Positions 33,795-43,413 of a stretch of 64,000 bases of DNA are shown here, piece by piece. The notes under the pieces were generated by a model that saw only the letters and a program-made list of their open reading frames with translations, did no database searches and was not told the origin of the DNA. Position 1 is the first letter of the stretch; every line of letters starts with the position of its first letter. Source of the DNA: an uncultured Anaerotruncus sp. (GTDB taxonomy: Bacteria; Bacillota; Clostridia; Oscillospirales; Acutalibacteraceae); NCBI GenBank assembly GCA_900539775.1, contig UQDL01000008.1, positions 1 through 64,000 on the forward strand, given 5' to 3'. A program made the translations under genes and the position numbers.

Positions 33795-34748
33795 TCAGCA
33801 AGCTTCTTCCATTTCAATTTCACTGCTTGAATTTTCGCACCATTTATAAATGATTTGAGGATCTGCGAATATCTCATCAAGCTTATTCAAAAACGGAACA
33901 CAATCGCCAAAATCAAGCGCACGGTGATCTGCTGCAATCGTTATCGGCATAATGGAACGAATTTCAATTTTTTTGCATCCGAATTCATCTGTAACAACAA
34001 CAGGGCGTTCCTGAACGGCATTGATGGCAAACGCCGTTGTTTGCGGCGGAATAATCTCAAGCAGCATACACATTCCCTTTTGATTTCTGCACACCGATCC
34101 AAGGTTGGAAACAGTGGTTGTGCCCTGCTCTATATCATGCTTTGTGAGCCTGTCTTCAACGGGGATTGCATAATAGTCTTTTTTTGCTTGGCCCGACAAA
34201 GTGTGAACCTTATGCTTGCCCGGCATCTTAGAGCCGAAAAGGCGGCAAAGGGTTTGCTTAAGCTTTCCTTTTCTCAACCCGTTTACGGTGTTATCCATAG
34301 ACACCTCAAACATAACCTCATTCATATCGCTGTTGTTGGCACGCCTGATTGTGCCGTTAACCGCTGCTGCCATTTCCTGCAAAGTTTTATTTCCCATATC
34401 GTGCATATTAAGAGTCATCATCTCACCGGTAGAAAGCATTGTGGGCATTGAAATATCAATTTGATCATGATAATTTAAAGTGCCTCTAACAAGATTTCTG
34501 TTAAAATCAAGCGTTGTATTCATCTTCGGCGCAGCCTTCAAGCCCTCACATATAACCTTCATCATAACCGTGTTTATAGTTATCTTTTCACTTGAGCCTG
34601 CATTAAGTTTTTTACATTCCTTAAGAAAATCTGTTACATCTGCTTCATAGCTTGCAGACATATGCGGGATTTGCTCCCAGCTTTCAGAGGTCATATTTGA
34701 AACTATTTTTCTTGCTATGCCGAAATGTTCATTTTTGTAAATTGCCAT
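33795..34748 (-). CDS. 2-oxoacid dehydrogenase E2-type acyltransferase, catalytic domain only
   Basis: This 317-aa protein resembles the catalytic domain of dihydrolipoamide acyltransferases (CAT-like fold). It shows TINTVMMKVICEGLKAAP, then QIDISMPTMLSTGEMM, TTTVSNLGSV, and the C-terminal IMPITIAADHRALDFGD, corresponding to the DHRxxDG active-site motif. There is no lipoyl or E1/E3-binding domain and no dehydrogenase genes nearby, so a free-standing acyltransferase is likely. ATG 34748 has GGGAG upstream. The acyl donor and acceptor are unknown. Confidence 0.82.
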   Translation of the reverse strand: MAIYKNEHFGIARKIVSNMTSESWEQIPHMSASYEADVTDFLKECKKLNAGSSEKITINTVMMKVICEGLKAAPKMNTTLDFNRNLVRGTLNYHDQIDISMPTMLSTGEMMTLNMHDMGNKTLQEMAAAVNGTIRRANNSDMNEVMFEVSMDNTVNGLRKGKLKQTLCRLFGSKMPGKHKVHTLSGQAKKDYYAIPVEDRLTKHDIEQGTTTVSNLGSVCRNQKGMCMLLEIIPPQTTAFAINAVQERPVVVTDEFGCKKIEIRSIMPITIAADHRALDFGDCVPFLNKLDEIFADPQIIYKWCENSSSEIEMEEAC

Positions 34749-34849
34749 TACTGTGTACTCCCATAATATAATAGATAATTGATTTTGCGGCATTTCCTTT
34801 GCCGTGATTCAAGGATATCAAAACGCAGCAAAAATCACCACCAACTTTG

Positions 34850-34893
34850 GTTTACACAGGGCGCAACTTCTGTTTACACAGCGGTTTACATAC
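34850..34893 (-). repeat. three direct copies of GTTTACACAG
   Basis: GTTTACACAG occurs at 34850-34859 and 34872-34881, with a diverged copy (GTTTACATAC) at 34884-34893. They lie about 100-145 bases upstream of the acyltransferase start. Operator sites are possible. Confidence 0.45.
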
Positions 34894-34931
34894 AAAAAAA
34901 CCGCACGGTTATGCGATATTCCGTGCGGTTT
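34894..34931 (-). terminator. terminator of the XRE-membrane protein gene
   Basis: AAACCGCACGG pairs with CCGTGCGGTTT. Seven Ts follow on the minus strand. Confidence 0.88.
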
Positions 34932-34950
34932 AGCTTTAATATTAAATTGA

Positions 34951-35610
34951 TTATTTGCGCTTATGGTTTTTATATGCATACCCTGATGCAATATAATAAA
35001 TCGGAATTGTGGCAAAAAAAATCCACAAAGGATGCCACAAACCGGCATAAAATCCGCAAAGCAAATACACAATAATAACAACTGCGGGATAGCAAAAAAT
35101 CAGCGGATTCTTTTTTCTGATTGCTATTGAGCCGGTGTAATAAAGAGGAATTGTGAGCAGGAAAATCCAAGAGGTTTTCCAAAGCGCGGAATCAAACGCG
35201 CCGAGCGCAAGTGTTACAAAAACGGCAATGCAAGGATATGCGGCAAACAGCCAGCTGTGCTTTTTATGCTTTTCCGAGCTTTTTATTTCGTGCTCATTTT
35301 CGGCAACTGCATCATTGAGCACATCAGTCTGCTGCGATTTTTGCGATTTTGAAATTTCTTCGCCCAAAGCAGCCTTTGAAATTTCTTCATCTTCGGCAGC
35401 CTGAGGAACTTCGCAATTCAGAATATTATCTGCCGAAATTCCATAGAGCTTAGAAAGCTCAAGCACATTATCTGACGAAGGCACGGCATAGCCCTGCTCC
35501 CACTTTGAAACGGATTGCCTTGAAACACCGAGACGCTCTGCAAGCTTTTCTTGGCTGAGGCCGTTTTTAACTCTTAATTCTTTTAAATAATTGCCTTGCT
35601 GAATAGACAT
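34951..35610 (-). CDS. XRE-family regulator with membrane C-terminus
   Basis: This 219-aa protein has an N-terminal Cro/CI HTH (LKELRVKNGLSQEKLAERLG, then SRQSVSKWEQGYAVPSSDN). A charged linker follows, then four hydrophobic segments from about residue 120 (LFAAYPCIAVFVTLALGAF; WIFLLTIPLYYTGSIAI; IFCYPAVVIIVYLLCGFYA; WIFFATIPIYYIASGYA). Such membrane-tethered XRE proteins are common in Firmicutes. The signal sensed and the target genes are unknown. It is transcribed from the promoter at 35646-35674. Confidence 0.85.
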   Translation of the reverse strand: MSIQQGNYLKELRVKNGLSQEKLAERLGVSRQSVSKWEQGYAVPSSDNVLELSKLYGISADNILNCEVPQAAEDEEISKAALGEEISKSQKSQQTDVLNDAVAENEHEIKSSEKHKKHSWLFAAYPCIAVFVTLALGAFDSALWKTSWIFLLTIPLYYTGSIAIRKKNPLIFCYPAVVIIVYLLCGFYAGLWHPLWIFFATIPIYYIASGYAYKNHKRK

Positions 35611-35645
35611 ATGGTTTACCTGCGCAATAAAAAATTGATATAGTT

Positions 35646-35674
35646 ATTATAATTTATCACCGATTATTTTGCAA
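35646..35674 (-). promoter_or_regulatory. promoter of the XRE-membrane gene
   Basis: TTGCAA and TATAAT are 17 bases apart on the minus strand. The -35 box lies inside the end of the upstream kinase gene. Confidence 0.75.
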
Positions 35675-36665
35675 GCCTGATAATAATTTGCGTGCCTTCA
35701 TTTTCTTTGCTTTTAACGGAAGCGCTGCCGCCGAGATATTCAGCCGTGTGCTTAACTATTGCAAGGCCGAGCCCGGTGCCGCCCGTTGCCTTTGAGCGGG
35801 ATTTATCAACCCTGAAAAAGCGTTCAAACACCCTGCCCAAATATTTCTCCGGTATGCCGATACCCGTGTCTGAAACTTTTAAGCAAACCTGATTATCCTC
35901 CTCGGAAACATCAACGGTTACTTTACCGCCGTCCACATTATACTTAATGGCATTTTCAACAAGATTATACACAAGCTCTTCTATAAGCGATTTTGTGCCC
36001 TTCACCTTGCAATCGGTGCCGTTAACAGTAATTTCCACATTTTTCTTTTGCGCTTTAAATTTAAGCACATCAACACAGTAATTAACAACCGGCATAAGAT
36101 CAACATAATCTATTATCGGCTTATAATCATATTCCTCAAGCTGCGAAAGCTGAATAATATCGTGTGTTAAATTTATAAGGCGCTGAGATTCCTTATAAAT
36201 AATTCCGCCGATTTGAGGCACATCTTCCGGCTTAACCATATTGCCTTGCAGCATTTCTCCGTAACCGGATATGGAGGTGAGCGGAGTTTTTAATTCGTGC
36301 GACACATTTGCAGTAAAGCGTTTTTTCATATTGAGCAAGCGCTCTTTTTCATCAAGCTGCTCCTGCACCTTATCGGCAAACGGCTGCAATTCATCATATT
36401 TGCAGTTTTTACTGATTTCTTTAATATCCTCGCCCATTTTTTCAATTTCGCCCGCAAGCCTTTTTGAAACGGAATATGCAGCCGCAAGAGAAAAAAATGC
36501 AGCAAGCACAAGCGACGGCAATGAACCGGCAAGAATATAAACAGTGAGCATGCTTATGCCGCTTCCCGAATAGGAAGACTGAGCAATGATAACAGAAATG
36601 ATTACGGCAACGCAAACCGCCGATGCCGAAGCCGCAAAAGCGCCTTTAAAAATTCTCCAATTCAT
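35664..36665 (-). CDS. PhoR-like sensor histidine kinase
   Basis: This membrane kinase (333 aa) has two hydrophobic segments (residues 10-30 and about 40-65). The HisKA region follows with phospho-acceptor His in VSHELKTPLTSISGYGEML, then the HATPase domain (LVENAIKYNVDGG; DTGIGIPEKYLGRVFERF; GGTGLGLAIVKH). It starts directly after the response regulator stop and is two genes downstream of a Na/Pi transporter gene. By layout it is a PhoR-type partner for phosphate or envelope control. The signal itself is not seen. Confidence 0.9.
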   Translation of the reverse strand: MNWRIFKGAFAASASAVCVAVIISVIIAQSSYSGSGISMLTVYILAGSLPSLVLAAFFSLAAAYSVSKRLAGEIEKMGEDIKEISKNCKYDELQPFADKVQEQLDEKERLLNMKKRFTANVSHELKTPLTSISGYGEMLQGNMVKPEDVPQIGGIIYKESQRLINLTHDIIQLSQLEEYDYKPIIDYVDLMPVVNYCVDVLKFKAQKKNVEITVNGTDCKVKGTKSLIEELVYNLVENAIKYNVDGGKVTVDVSEEDNQVCLKVSDTGIGIPEKYLGRVFERFFRVDKSRSKATGGTGLGLAIVKHTAEYLGGSASVKSKENEGTQIIIRLAK

Positions 36666-37340
36666 TTAATCACCAAGCTTATAACCGACATGGCGAATGG
36701 TTTCTATAAGGGCGCCGCTTTCGCCAAGCTTTTTACGAAGAGTAAGAATATGGCTGTCTACCGTGCGGGTTTCGCTTTCACTGTCATATCCCCAAATCTT
36801 GTTGAGGAGCTGCTCTCTTGTTACGGCGATGCCTTTATTTCGCAACAGATACTTTAATATTTCATATTCTTTAAAGGTTAATTCAATTTCTTTGCCGTTT
36901 GAATAAACCTTGTGTTTTTTATCATCAACCGTAATGGTTTTATAAGAATAATCACGGCGTTCATCGTTTTCGCTTACACGGCGCAGCACCGCCTTAACAC
37001 GGGATATAAAAATCATAACGGAAAACGGCTTTGTTATGTAATCGTCTGCTCCGCAATCAAGCCCTTTAATTGCATCGATTTCGGAATCCTTGGCAGTTAC
37101 CATAACAACCGGAATTCGCTTGAATTCAGAGCTTGCACGCAGTTTTTTTGTTATTGAAATACCGTCCTCACCCGGCAGCATAACATCAATTATTATAAGA
37201 TCCGGCTTTTTCTTGCCAAGCGCATTATAAAAGCTTTTAGGCTCCTCAAAGCCCTCAACCTCAAAACCGTTTCCCTGAAGGGCATATGTTTCAAGTTCTC
37301 TTACGCTGCTGTCATCCTCAAGAATATAAATTAACGGCAT
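36666..37340 (-). CDS. PhoB-like OmpR-family response regulator
   Basis: This 224-aa regulator has a receiver domain with phosphorylated Asp in LIIIDVMLPGEDG and Lys in DYITKPFS. The winged-helix output domain contains LTFKEYEILKYLLRNKG and RTVDSHILTLRKKLGE. ATG 37340 has GGAGG upstream; the annotated upstream ATG at 37361 does not. It lies 29 bases after the Na/Pi transporter gene, so the three probably share the promoter at 39210-39238. Confidence 0.92.
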   Translation of the reverse strand: MPLIYILEDDSSVRELETYALQGNGFEVEGFEEPKSFYNALGKKKPDLIIIDVMLPGEDGISITKKLRASSEFKRIPVVMVTAKDSEIDAIKGLDCGADDYITKPFSVMIFISRVKAVLRRVSENDERRDYSYKTITVDDKKHKVYSNGKEIELTFKEYEILKYLLRNKGIAVTREQLLNKIWGYDSESETRTVDSHILTLRKKLGESGALIETIRHVGYKLGD

Positions 37341-37369
37341 ATTAAAACCTCCGTTCAGCACACAGCCTG

Positions 37370-39118
37370 TTAGCTGAGTGAATATTTTTCAAGATACTTA
37401 TCAACCGCTTCAACAAAATTCTTATCCGTGGCTTTAAGTTCTCTTGTATATTCGTGCACATTGTAATCGCCTGCTTCAAGCTCAATCATTGAAACTGCAA
37501 GGCTTGAGCAGTGATCGGACATACGCTCAAACGCATTTATCATATCAAGATAAAGGAAGCCCTGATCAACAGAACATTTGCCCTCTTCAATTCTTTTAAG
37601 ATGCCTGTTTTTGAGTTCCTTTTTCAATTTATCGATAACGGATTCAAGCGGTTCAACCTTATGTGCTTTTTCAAGATCACCGTTTCTGAAGGCATCCATT
37701 GTAAGATTTATTATCTTCATTGTGGCCGCAATCATAACCGAAAGATCATATTTTGCTTTTTCCGAGAAAACAGTGTTGCTTTTAATAATGCTCTTTTTGA
37801 TTTTAAGCACATTTTCGCAGTAATCGCCGATTTTTTCAAATTCCTCAATTGCATGGTGAAGAAGGAAAACCTTTTTACTGTCTTCATCCGTTAAATTCAT
37901 TGCGCTGATTTTAACAAGATAAGCCTCAAGCACTTCCTCATATCTGTCTATCTTATTTTCATTTGCCTTAACCTTTTCGGCCTTTTCATCAGAATAATTC
38001 TTAACAAGCGAGAATACGGTGGAAACGGAATTTTCAACAAGATCGGCCATTTTATCCGTAAGTTCCTCACTCTTTTCAACCGCATAGCTTGGGTTAATAA
38101 GAAAGCGATCATCAAGAAGCGGAGCCTCTGCAGTGTGCTTATCACTTGTTTTAACGGTTTTGCAGGCAAGAAATTCAAGCTGCTTTGTAAAGGGAAGCAA
38201 CACAAGAGTTGAAACCACATTAAACACCGAATGAATCATAGCTATTTGCGCAGCGCCGACGCTGTCGTTAAGAAAATCAAATTTGAAAATGGCATTACCG
38301 CCGTAAAACAAAGCTGCGGCAAGAAGCACGCCGATAACATTAAAATAAAGGTGCACAACAGCCGTGCGCTTTGCATTTTTGCTTGTGCCGATTGAAGAAA
38401 TAAGTGCAGTTATACAAGTGCCGATGTTTTGACCAAGAATAATCGGAAAAGCCGTTGCAAAAGAAACGGAGCCGCTGAGAGCAAGTGCCTGCAAAATACC
38501 CACAGAAGCTGAGGAAGACTGAATAACGGCAGTAAGCACCATGCCAACAAGAATGCCGAGAACCGGATTGCTGAATTTGGTGAAAACCGAAACGAATTTT
38601 TCGCTTTCTGCAAGGCCGGACATAGAATCACTCATAAATTCCATGCCCATCATAAGAATGCCGAAGCCTGCAAGGATGCCGCCCACATTATTGCGCTTTT
38701 CATTTTTTGAAAACATCAAAAGAAACACGCCTATAACAGCAAGAACGGGTGCAAAAGAGGATGGCTTTAAAAGATTCATAATTAAACTGTCGCCGCTTAT
38801 TCCCGTAAGCGAAAGAATCCAAGCCGTTGCGGTTGTGCCCACATTAGCACCCATGATAACACCGATTGCCCTTGAAAGTTCCATTATGCCGGAGTTTACA
38901 AAGCCAACCGCCATAACCGTTACTGCGGAAGATGACTGAATAACAGCCGTTACGGCACAGCCGAGCAAAACGCCCTTATAGGTTTTATCCGTCATCTTTT
39001 CAAGAATACGCTCAAGCTTACCGCCGGAAAGTTTTTCAAGCCTGTTGCCCATTAAATTCATGCCGTAAAGAAACAGCGCAAGGCCGCCGAGCATTGAGAA
39101 AAACGAAAATATATCCAT
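37370..39118 (-). CDS. Na/Pi cotransporter family protein with PhoU-like domain
   Basis: This 582-aa membrane protein has about 8-9 helices. It carries the duplicated NptA/YjbB motif (AVIQSSSAVTVMAVGFVNSG near residue 55 and AVIQSSSASVGILQALALSG near residue 195), so it likely moves phosphate with sodium. Residues from about 340 to the end form a PhoU-like helical bundle (IEEFEKIGDYCENVLKIKK; FERMSDHCSSLAVSMIE). It is the first gene ahead of a PhoB/PhoR-like pair, which supports a phosphate role. Confidence 0.9.
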   Translation of the reverse strand: MDIFSFFSMLGGLALFLYGMNLMGNRLEKLSGGKLERILEKMTDKTYKGVLLGCAVTAVIQSSSAVTVMAVGFVNSGIMELSRAIGVIMGANVGTTATAWILSLTGISGDSLIMNLLKPSSFAPVLAVIGVFLLMFSKNEKRNNVGGILAGFGILMMGMEFMSDSMSGLAESEKFVSVFTKFSNPVLGILVGMVLTAVIQSSSASVGILQALALSGSVSFATAFPIILGQNIGTCITALISSIGTSKNAKRTAVVHLYFNVIGVLLAAALFYGGNAIFKFDFLNDSVGAAQIAMIHSVFNVVSTLVLLPFTKQLEFLACKTVKTSDKHTAEAPLLDDRFLINPSYAVEKSEELTDKMADLVENSVSTVFSLVKNYSDEKAEKVKANENKIDRYEEVLEAYLVKISAMNLTDEDSKKVFLLHHAIEEFEKIGDYCENVLKIKKSIIKSNTVFSEKAKYDLSVMIAATMKIINLTMDAFRNGDLEKAHKVEPLESVIDKLKKELKNRHLKRIEEGKCSVDQGFLYLDMINAFERMSDHCSSLAVSMIELEAGDYNVHEYTRELKATDKNFVEAVDKYLEKYSLS

Positions 39119-39209
39119 ACTCTACCTCAAATTAAAAATATTTGACATAAACCAAACAATAAACAAGCATTTATGAAATATGTGCCCGATAAATAGCCTG
39201 TATATTTTT

Positions 39210-39238
39210 AGTATATCATCTGCGGAAAACCTTATCAA
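39210..39238 (-). promoter_or_regulatory. promoter of the Na/Pi transporter-PhoB/PhoR operon
   Basis: TTGATA and TATACT are 17 bases apart on the minus strand, 92 bases before the ATG. I do not recognise a clear Pho box. Confidence 0.8.
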
Positions 39239-39292
39239 CAGTTAATCAAATGCAAATTCAAATTATGTCAAATTTATGTAAAATCAATTTAT

Positions 39293-39321
39293 TTGACAAA
39301 ATTTGTGCAATATGCTATACT
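39293..39321 (+). promoter_or_regulatory. promoter of the 38-codon peptide gene
   Basis: TTGACA and TATACT are 17 bases apart. This is a consensus-strength promoter, divergent from the Na/Pi operon. Confidence 0.85.
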
Positions 39322-39379
39322 ACAAAAAATTCATTAAACGAATATTTACAAATAATCACGAAAAGGAGGCGAACACATA

Positions 39380-39496
39380 ATGAGAAAATACAGAAACACA
39401 TCAACCTATGTGCCATATTATTACGGCAAAAAAACAATTTTATACAATTCTTTAAAAAATCATCCTGTGTTCGCACGCACGCTTTTATATAAATAA
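39380..39496 (+). CDS. 38-residue basic, tyrosine-rich orphan peptide
   Basis: This short ORF begins MRKYRNTSTYVPYYYGKK and ends in ARTLLYK. It has about ten Lys/Arg, seven Tyr, no Asp, Glu or Cys, and no evident signal peptide or double-Gly leader. It has a near-consensus promoter 59 bases upstream, AAGGAGG at 39363-39369, and a strong terminator at 39547-39577. It therefore looks like an independent gene. Two ABC exporter genes follow, so a secreted peptide is possible. A regulatory leader peptide or RNA-binding micro-protein are alternatives. I recognise no family. Confidence 0.65.
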   Translation: MRKYRNTSTYVPYYYGKKTILYNSLKNHPVFARTLLYK

Positions 39497-39546
39497 GCAT
39501 CCCAAATCCCCCGGGCAGTTTATAATATATTGCCATTGCTTTTTGC

Positions 39547-39577
39547 GCCGCCGGCTTGATTGCCGGCGGCTTTTTTT
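39547..39577 (+). terminator. terminator after the 38-codon gene
   Basis: GCCGCCGGC pairs with GCCGGCGGC (9 bp, loop TTGATT), followed by seven Ts. Confidence 0.92.
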
Positions 39578-39677
39578 ATGCAAAAACGGCAAAGCAAAAA
39601 TATATATGAAAACTTCTGCTTAATTCACATTCGGATTAGCAGGCGTATTACCGACACTTGATCAAGGAGGTTAAAAA

Positions 39678-41489
39678 ATGGGCTGGATACAAGTTCACGA
39701 AAACACAAAAGTGCCCATATTAAAAAACATCGCATATGCGCTGAAAATACTTTTTAAATGCAGCAAAACTTTTATGCTTTGGCAGGTTATCGCAATGGTT
39801 TCCTCAATGCTTTTCACAAATTTTTTGCAAAGCGTTCTGTTTTTGAAAGCGCTGCTTTCCGTTATTGAAGGCGGACATGATTTTGCATATTACGCAAAAA
39901 CCGTGCTTGCCTTTGCCGGTATTTCGCTTCTCAGCGAATGCATCATGTGCATAAGCGATTACAAGGGTCTTGTTATTCAAAAAGATATTTTCAAGGCCAT
40001 GAATAATATGATTTTCAAAAAAGCTGCCGAGGCAGACATAAGCTGCTACGAGGACCCTGAATTCTACGACAAATACCAAAGAGCAACAGAAATACTTACA
40101 AGCGGTTATTTCATAGCTTTCAGCTACAGTTTTGCAAATGTGATTGCCGGAATAATATCATTTTTCTCGGTAATCGGGCTTGTGGCTGCGATTGATGCTT
40201 CTTACCTGATTTTTCTTTTTCCGCTGTTGTTTGTTTTTATGGTTGAACTCATCAAAAGCAAAACGGTTTTTAAGCGTGATTTGGAAATGACAACAAACAA
40301 TCGAATAAAAGCATATGCACAAAGAACTTTGTTTTTAAAGGATTACGCAAAAGACATCCGCACATCAAACATATTTTCGGTTATCATAAAAAGATTTGAT
40401 TGTGCCGTTTCGGATAACATTGCCATTTTAAAAAGATACGGCATTAAGCTGTTTTTATTCAGCATGCTCAGCTCGCTGCTTGGCGAATTTATTCCGATAC
40501 TGGGCACATACGCCTATGCCGGCTATCAATTTGCGGTAACAAAAAATTTGCAGATTTCGGGATTTTCCGTTGTTCTTTCATCAATAAATTCCGTGCGTGA
40601 AGCGGCAAACAGGATTGCAAACGGCTTTTCGGAATTATCCGCCGCCGCACTTTATTTTCAAAATCTGCACGACTTTTTTAATTATGAAACAAAAATTAAA
40701 TCAGGCAATAAAAAGGCCGGCGAATTTGAAAATCTGGAGTTTAAAAATGTTTGCTTTAAATACCCTGCGGCAAAAAAATACTCACTGCAAAATTTAAGTT
40801 TTAAAATCAACAAGGGCGAAACCGTTTCCGTGGTGGGTATTAACGGTGCCGGCAAAACCACACTTATAAAACTGATGCTGCGGTTTTACGACCCCGACAA
40901 CGGCGAAATACTCTACAACGGTGTAAATTTAAAAGAATATGAGCTTGAAAGCCTGCGTGCAAAATTTGCAACCGTTTTTCAGGACTATAAAAACTTTGCC
41001 TTATCCGTAAATGAAAACATAATGTGCAAAGAATGTTCGCCGGAAGATGAAATTATTGCAGAAGAGGCTTTGAAGCGCAGCGGTGCATATGGTAAGGTGA
41101 GCACCCTTGTGCAAGGCGCAAACACCGTTTTAACCCGTGAATTTGACGAAAACGGCGCAGGCCTTTCGGGAGGCGAAGCGCAAAAAACAGCCGTGGCGCG
41201 AATGTTTGCACGCAAATTCGACATCGCTGTGCTTGACGAACCGTCTTCAGCACTTGACCCGATTGCAGAATACAAAATGTATGAAAACCTGATTGAGGCA
41301 ACTAAAAACAAAACGGTTATTTACATTTCGCACAGGCTTTCAAGTGCGGTGCTTTCAGATAAAATCATGGTTATGGAAAGCGGCACCGTTGCCGAAAGCG
41401 GAACCCATGCCGAGCTTATGGCGGCAGGCGGCAAATACGCAAAGATGTTTGCTCTGCAAGCATCAAGCTATAAAAAGGAGGAGGAATAA
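39678..41489 (+). CDS. ABC exporter, fused permease-ATPase (first half of pair)
   Basis: This 603-aa protein has a type IV exporter layout. About six transmembrane helices occupy residues 20-320, then the ATPase with Walker A (GINGAGKTT), signature (LSGGEAQKTAVARMF) and Walker B (IAVLDEPSSALDP); the catalytic Glu is present. The downstream gene encodes a similar half-transporter and overlaps it by 1 base, so a heterodimer is likely. TCAAGGAGG precedes the ATG. The substrate is unknown; the nearby 38-residue peptide is one candidate. Confidence 0.9.
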   Translation: MGWIQVHENTKVPILKNIAYALKILFKCSKTFMLWQVIAMVSSMLFTNFLQSVLFLKALLSVIEGGHDFAYYAKTVLAFAGISLLSECIMCISDYKGLVIQKDIFKAMNNMIFKKAAEADISCYEDPEFYDKYQRATEILTSGYFIAFSYSFANVIAGIISFFSVIGLVAAIDASYLIFLFPLLFVFMVELIKSKTVFKRDLEMTTNNRIKAYAQRTLFLKDYAKDIRTSNIFSVIIKRFDCAVSDNIAILKRYGIKLFLFSMLSSLLGEFIPILGTYAYAGYQFAVTKNLQISGFSVVLSSINSVREAANRIANGFSELSAAALYFQNLHDFFNYETKIKSGNKKAGEFENLEFKNVCFKYPAAKKYSLQNLSFKINKGETVSVVGINGAGKTTLIKLMLRFYDPDNGEILYNGVNLKEYELESLRAKFATVFQDYKNFALSVNENIMCKECSPEDEIIAEEALKRSGAYGKVSTLVQGANTVLTREFDENGAGLSGGEAQKTAVARMFARKFDIAVLDEPSSALDPIAEYKMYENLIEATKNKTVIYISHRLSSAVLSDKIMVMESGTVAESGTHAELMAAGGKYAKMFALQASSYKKEEE

Positions 41490-43276
41490 TGGAAAAAGCA
41501 AAATCCGGCTTATCAACAAATGCAAACATATTTTATTTTATAAAGCTGCTTTTTAAAATATCGCCGCTGCTTGTTATCGGCGAGGCACTTTCCGGTATAT
41601 TCGCCACTCTGCCAACAAGGCTGATTGCCGTTATAGGTGCTAAATATGTTGTTGACACTGTTGAAAGCGGCAGCAATGCACGGCAAATTCTTTATGCCGT
41701 TGTTGCCATTGCGGTTGTTTTAATTGCAAGCACAACGGCAACCTGCCTTTTTCGTGAGTTTTATTGGAACATTGCCCGTGAAAAAGCAAATGCCGGGCTG
41801 AGCAAAATATTTTACAACAAAGCAAAATCACTTGATCTTGCTTCTTATGACGACCCTTATTTTTATAACAATTTTATTCTTGCCGTTGAATCTTCAACAG
41901 GCAATTTAAATCAGATTTTAACGCTTATACGCCGCTACATCGGCGAAGTGGTTTCATTTGTAACGATATGCGGAATTATTTTGGCGCTTGATCCGATTTG
42001 CATGCTGATAATTCTTGCCACTGTTATTATTTTCACTCCGCTGAGCAAAAAAATAGGCAATTTACAGGCGGAGCGCCAAATTGAAAATAACAAGAAGCAC
42101 AGAAAAGCGGATTATTTTGCACGCATATTCTATTTGCAGGATTACGCCAAAGAGGTGCGCATGAACGGAATTCGGCCGTTGCTTATCAAAAGATACAACG
42201 AAGCGGCAGATGAGGTTATCAAAAATCAGCGCAAATATGTTGGCAAAATCGATTTTATCTATTTCTTTCAGGAAAGCGGCGTGCAAATTTTCGGCTTCAT
42301 GGTTGTGCTTCCGCTTTACCTCGGTTACGGAGTACTGAAAGCAAAAACACTTTCTGCCGGCGATTTCATCGCCGCCTTTAACGGCGCATGGAGCATTGCG
42401 GCTTCTTTTTCTTTTCTAACCGTTTACATAGCTCGTGAATTTTCTCAACAAACGAAAATGATTGGCAAATTCCGCGAATTTCTTTCCAAAGAGAGCACAA
42501 TTAAGGACGGCAATCACAAAGCAGAATGCGGAGAGCCGCAAAAAATAGAACTTAAAAATGTTTCATTTACATATCCCGGCACATCAAAGCCGGTGCTGAA
42601 AAACATCAACCTTACAATTGAGCCTTATCAAAAAATTGCGCTTGTGGGTTATAACGGTGCAGGCAAAACAACGCTTACAAATTTATTGCTGAGGCTTTAT
42701 GATGTTAGCAGCGGCGAAATTTTAATCGGCGGCAAAAACATTAAGAACGAATCGCTTGAATCCCATCGCAGCAGATTTGCGGCAGTGTTTCAGGATTTTC
42801 AGCTTTTTGCGGCAACGCTTGGAGAAAATGTGGCTCTTTCAAACAATGTTGACGAGGCAGATGCCTTGACTGCACTAAAAAATGCAGGTTTTTCAAAAAA
42901 GCTGCAAAACGGAATTAACACTCCCCTGCTGCGTGAATTTGATGAAAACGGCGTTATGCTTTCAGGCGGTGAAACACAAAAAGCGGCAATCGCAAGGGCT
43001 TTTTATAAACGGTGCCCGTATGTTATTATGGATGAACCATCTGCCAATTTAGACCCGATTGCGGAATACAAATTAAACCTTGCAATGCAAAAGGCGGCAA
43101 AAAACAAAACCGTTATTTTCATTTCGCACAGGCTTTCCACAACCGTTGAAGCGGATAAAATTTATGTGATGGAAAACGGAGAAATAGCAGAAAGCGGCAC
43201 CCATGCCGAGCTTATGGCGGCAGGCGGCAAATACGCATATATGTTTAATTTGCAGGCAAAGAAATACAGGCAGTGA
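41489..43276 (+). CDS. ABC exporter, fused permease-ATPase (second half of pair)
   Basis: This 595-aa half-transporter is paralogous to the preceding one. The membrane domain is N-terminal, with ATPase motifs GYNGAGKTT, LSGGETQKAAIARAF and YVIMDEPSANLDP, both nucleotide sites looking competent. The C-terminal phrase ESGTHAELMAAGGKYA is shared nearly word for word with its partner, indicating duplication. Its ATG overlaps the stop of the first gene (TAATG), with AAGGAGGAGG upstream. Confidence 0.9.
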   Translation: MEKAKSGLSTNANIFYFIKLLFKISPLLVIGEALSGIFATLPTRLIAVIGAKYVVDTVESGSNARQILYAVVAIAVVLIASTTATCLFREFYWNIAREKANAGLSKIFYNKAKSLDLASYDDPYFYNNFILAVESSTGNLNQILTLIRRYIGEVVSFVTICGIILALDPICMLIILATVIIFTPLSKKIGNLQAERQIENNKKHRKADYFARIFYLQDYAKEVRMNGIRPLLIKRYNEAADEVIKNQRKYVGKIDFIYFFQESGVQIFGFMVVLPLYLGYGVLKAKTLSAGDFIAAFNGAWSIAASFSFLTVYIAREFSQQTKMIGKFREFLSKESTIKDGNHKAECGEPQKIELKNVSFTYPGTSKPVLKNINLTIEPYQKIALVGYNGAGKTTLTNLLLRLYDVSSGEILIGGKNIKNESLESHRSRFAAVFQDFQLFAATLGENVALSNNVDEADALTALKNAGFSKKLQNGINTPLLREFDENGVMLSGGETQKAAIARAFYKRCPYVIMDEPSANLDPIAEYKLNLAMQKAAKNKTVIFISHRLSTTVEADKIYVMENGEIAESGTHAELMAAGGKYAYMFNLQAKKYRQ

Positions 43277-43413
43277 TTTAAAAGCATACCCGGCAAATTG
43301 AAACACATTTCTTTATAACCGTTTTTTATTTTTTCATTGAATATAACAAACGCATTTGCAAAATTGTATAAAATATGTGCAAACAAAACGCTTATTTTAA
43401 TAAATTATAAATA

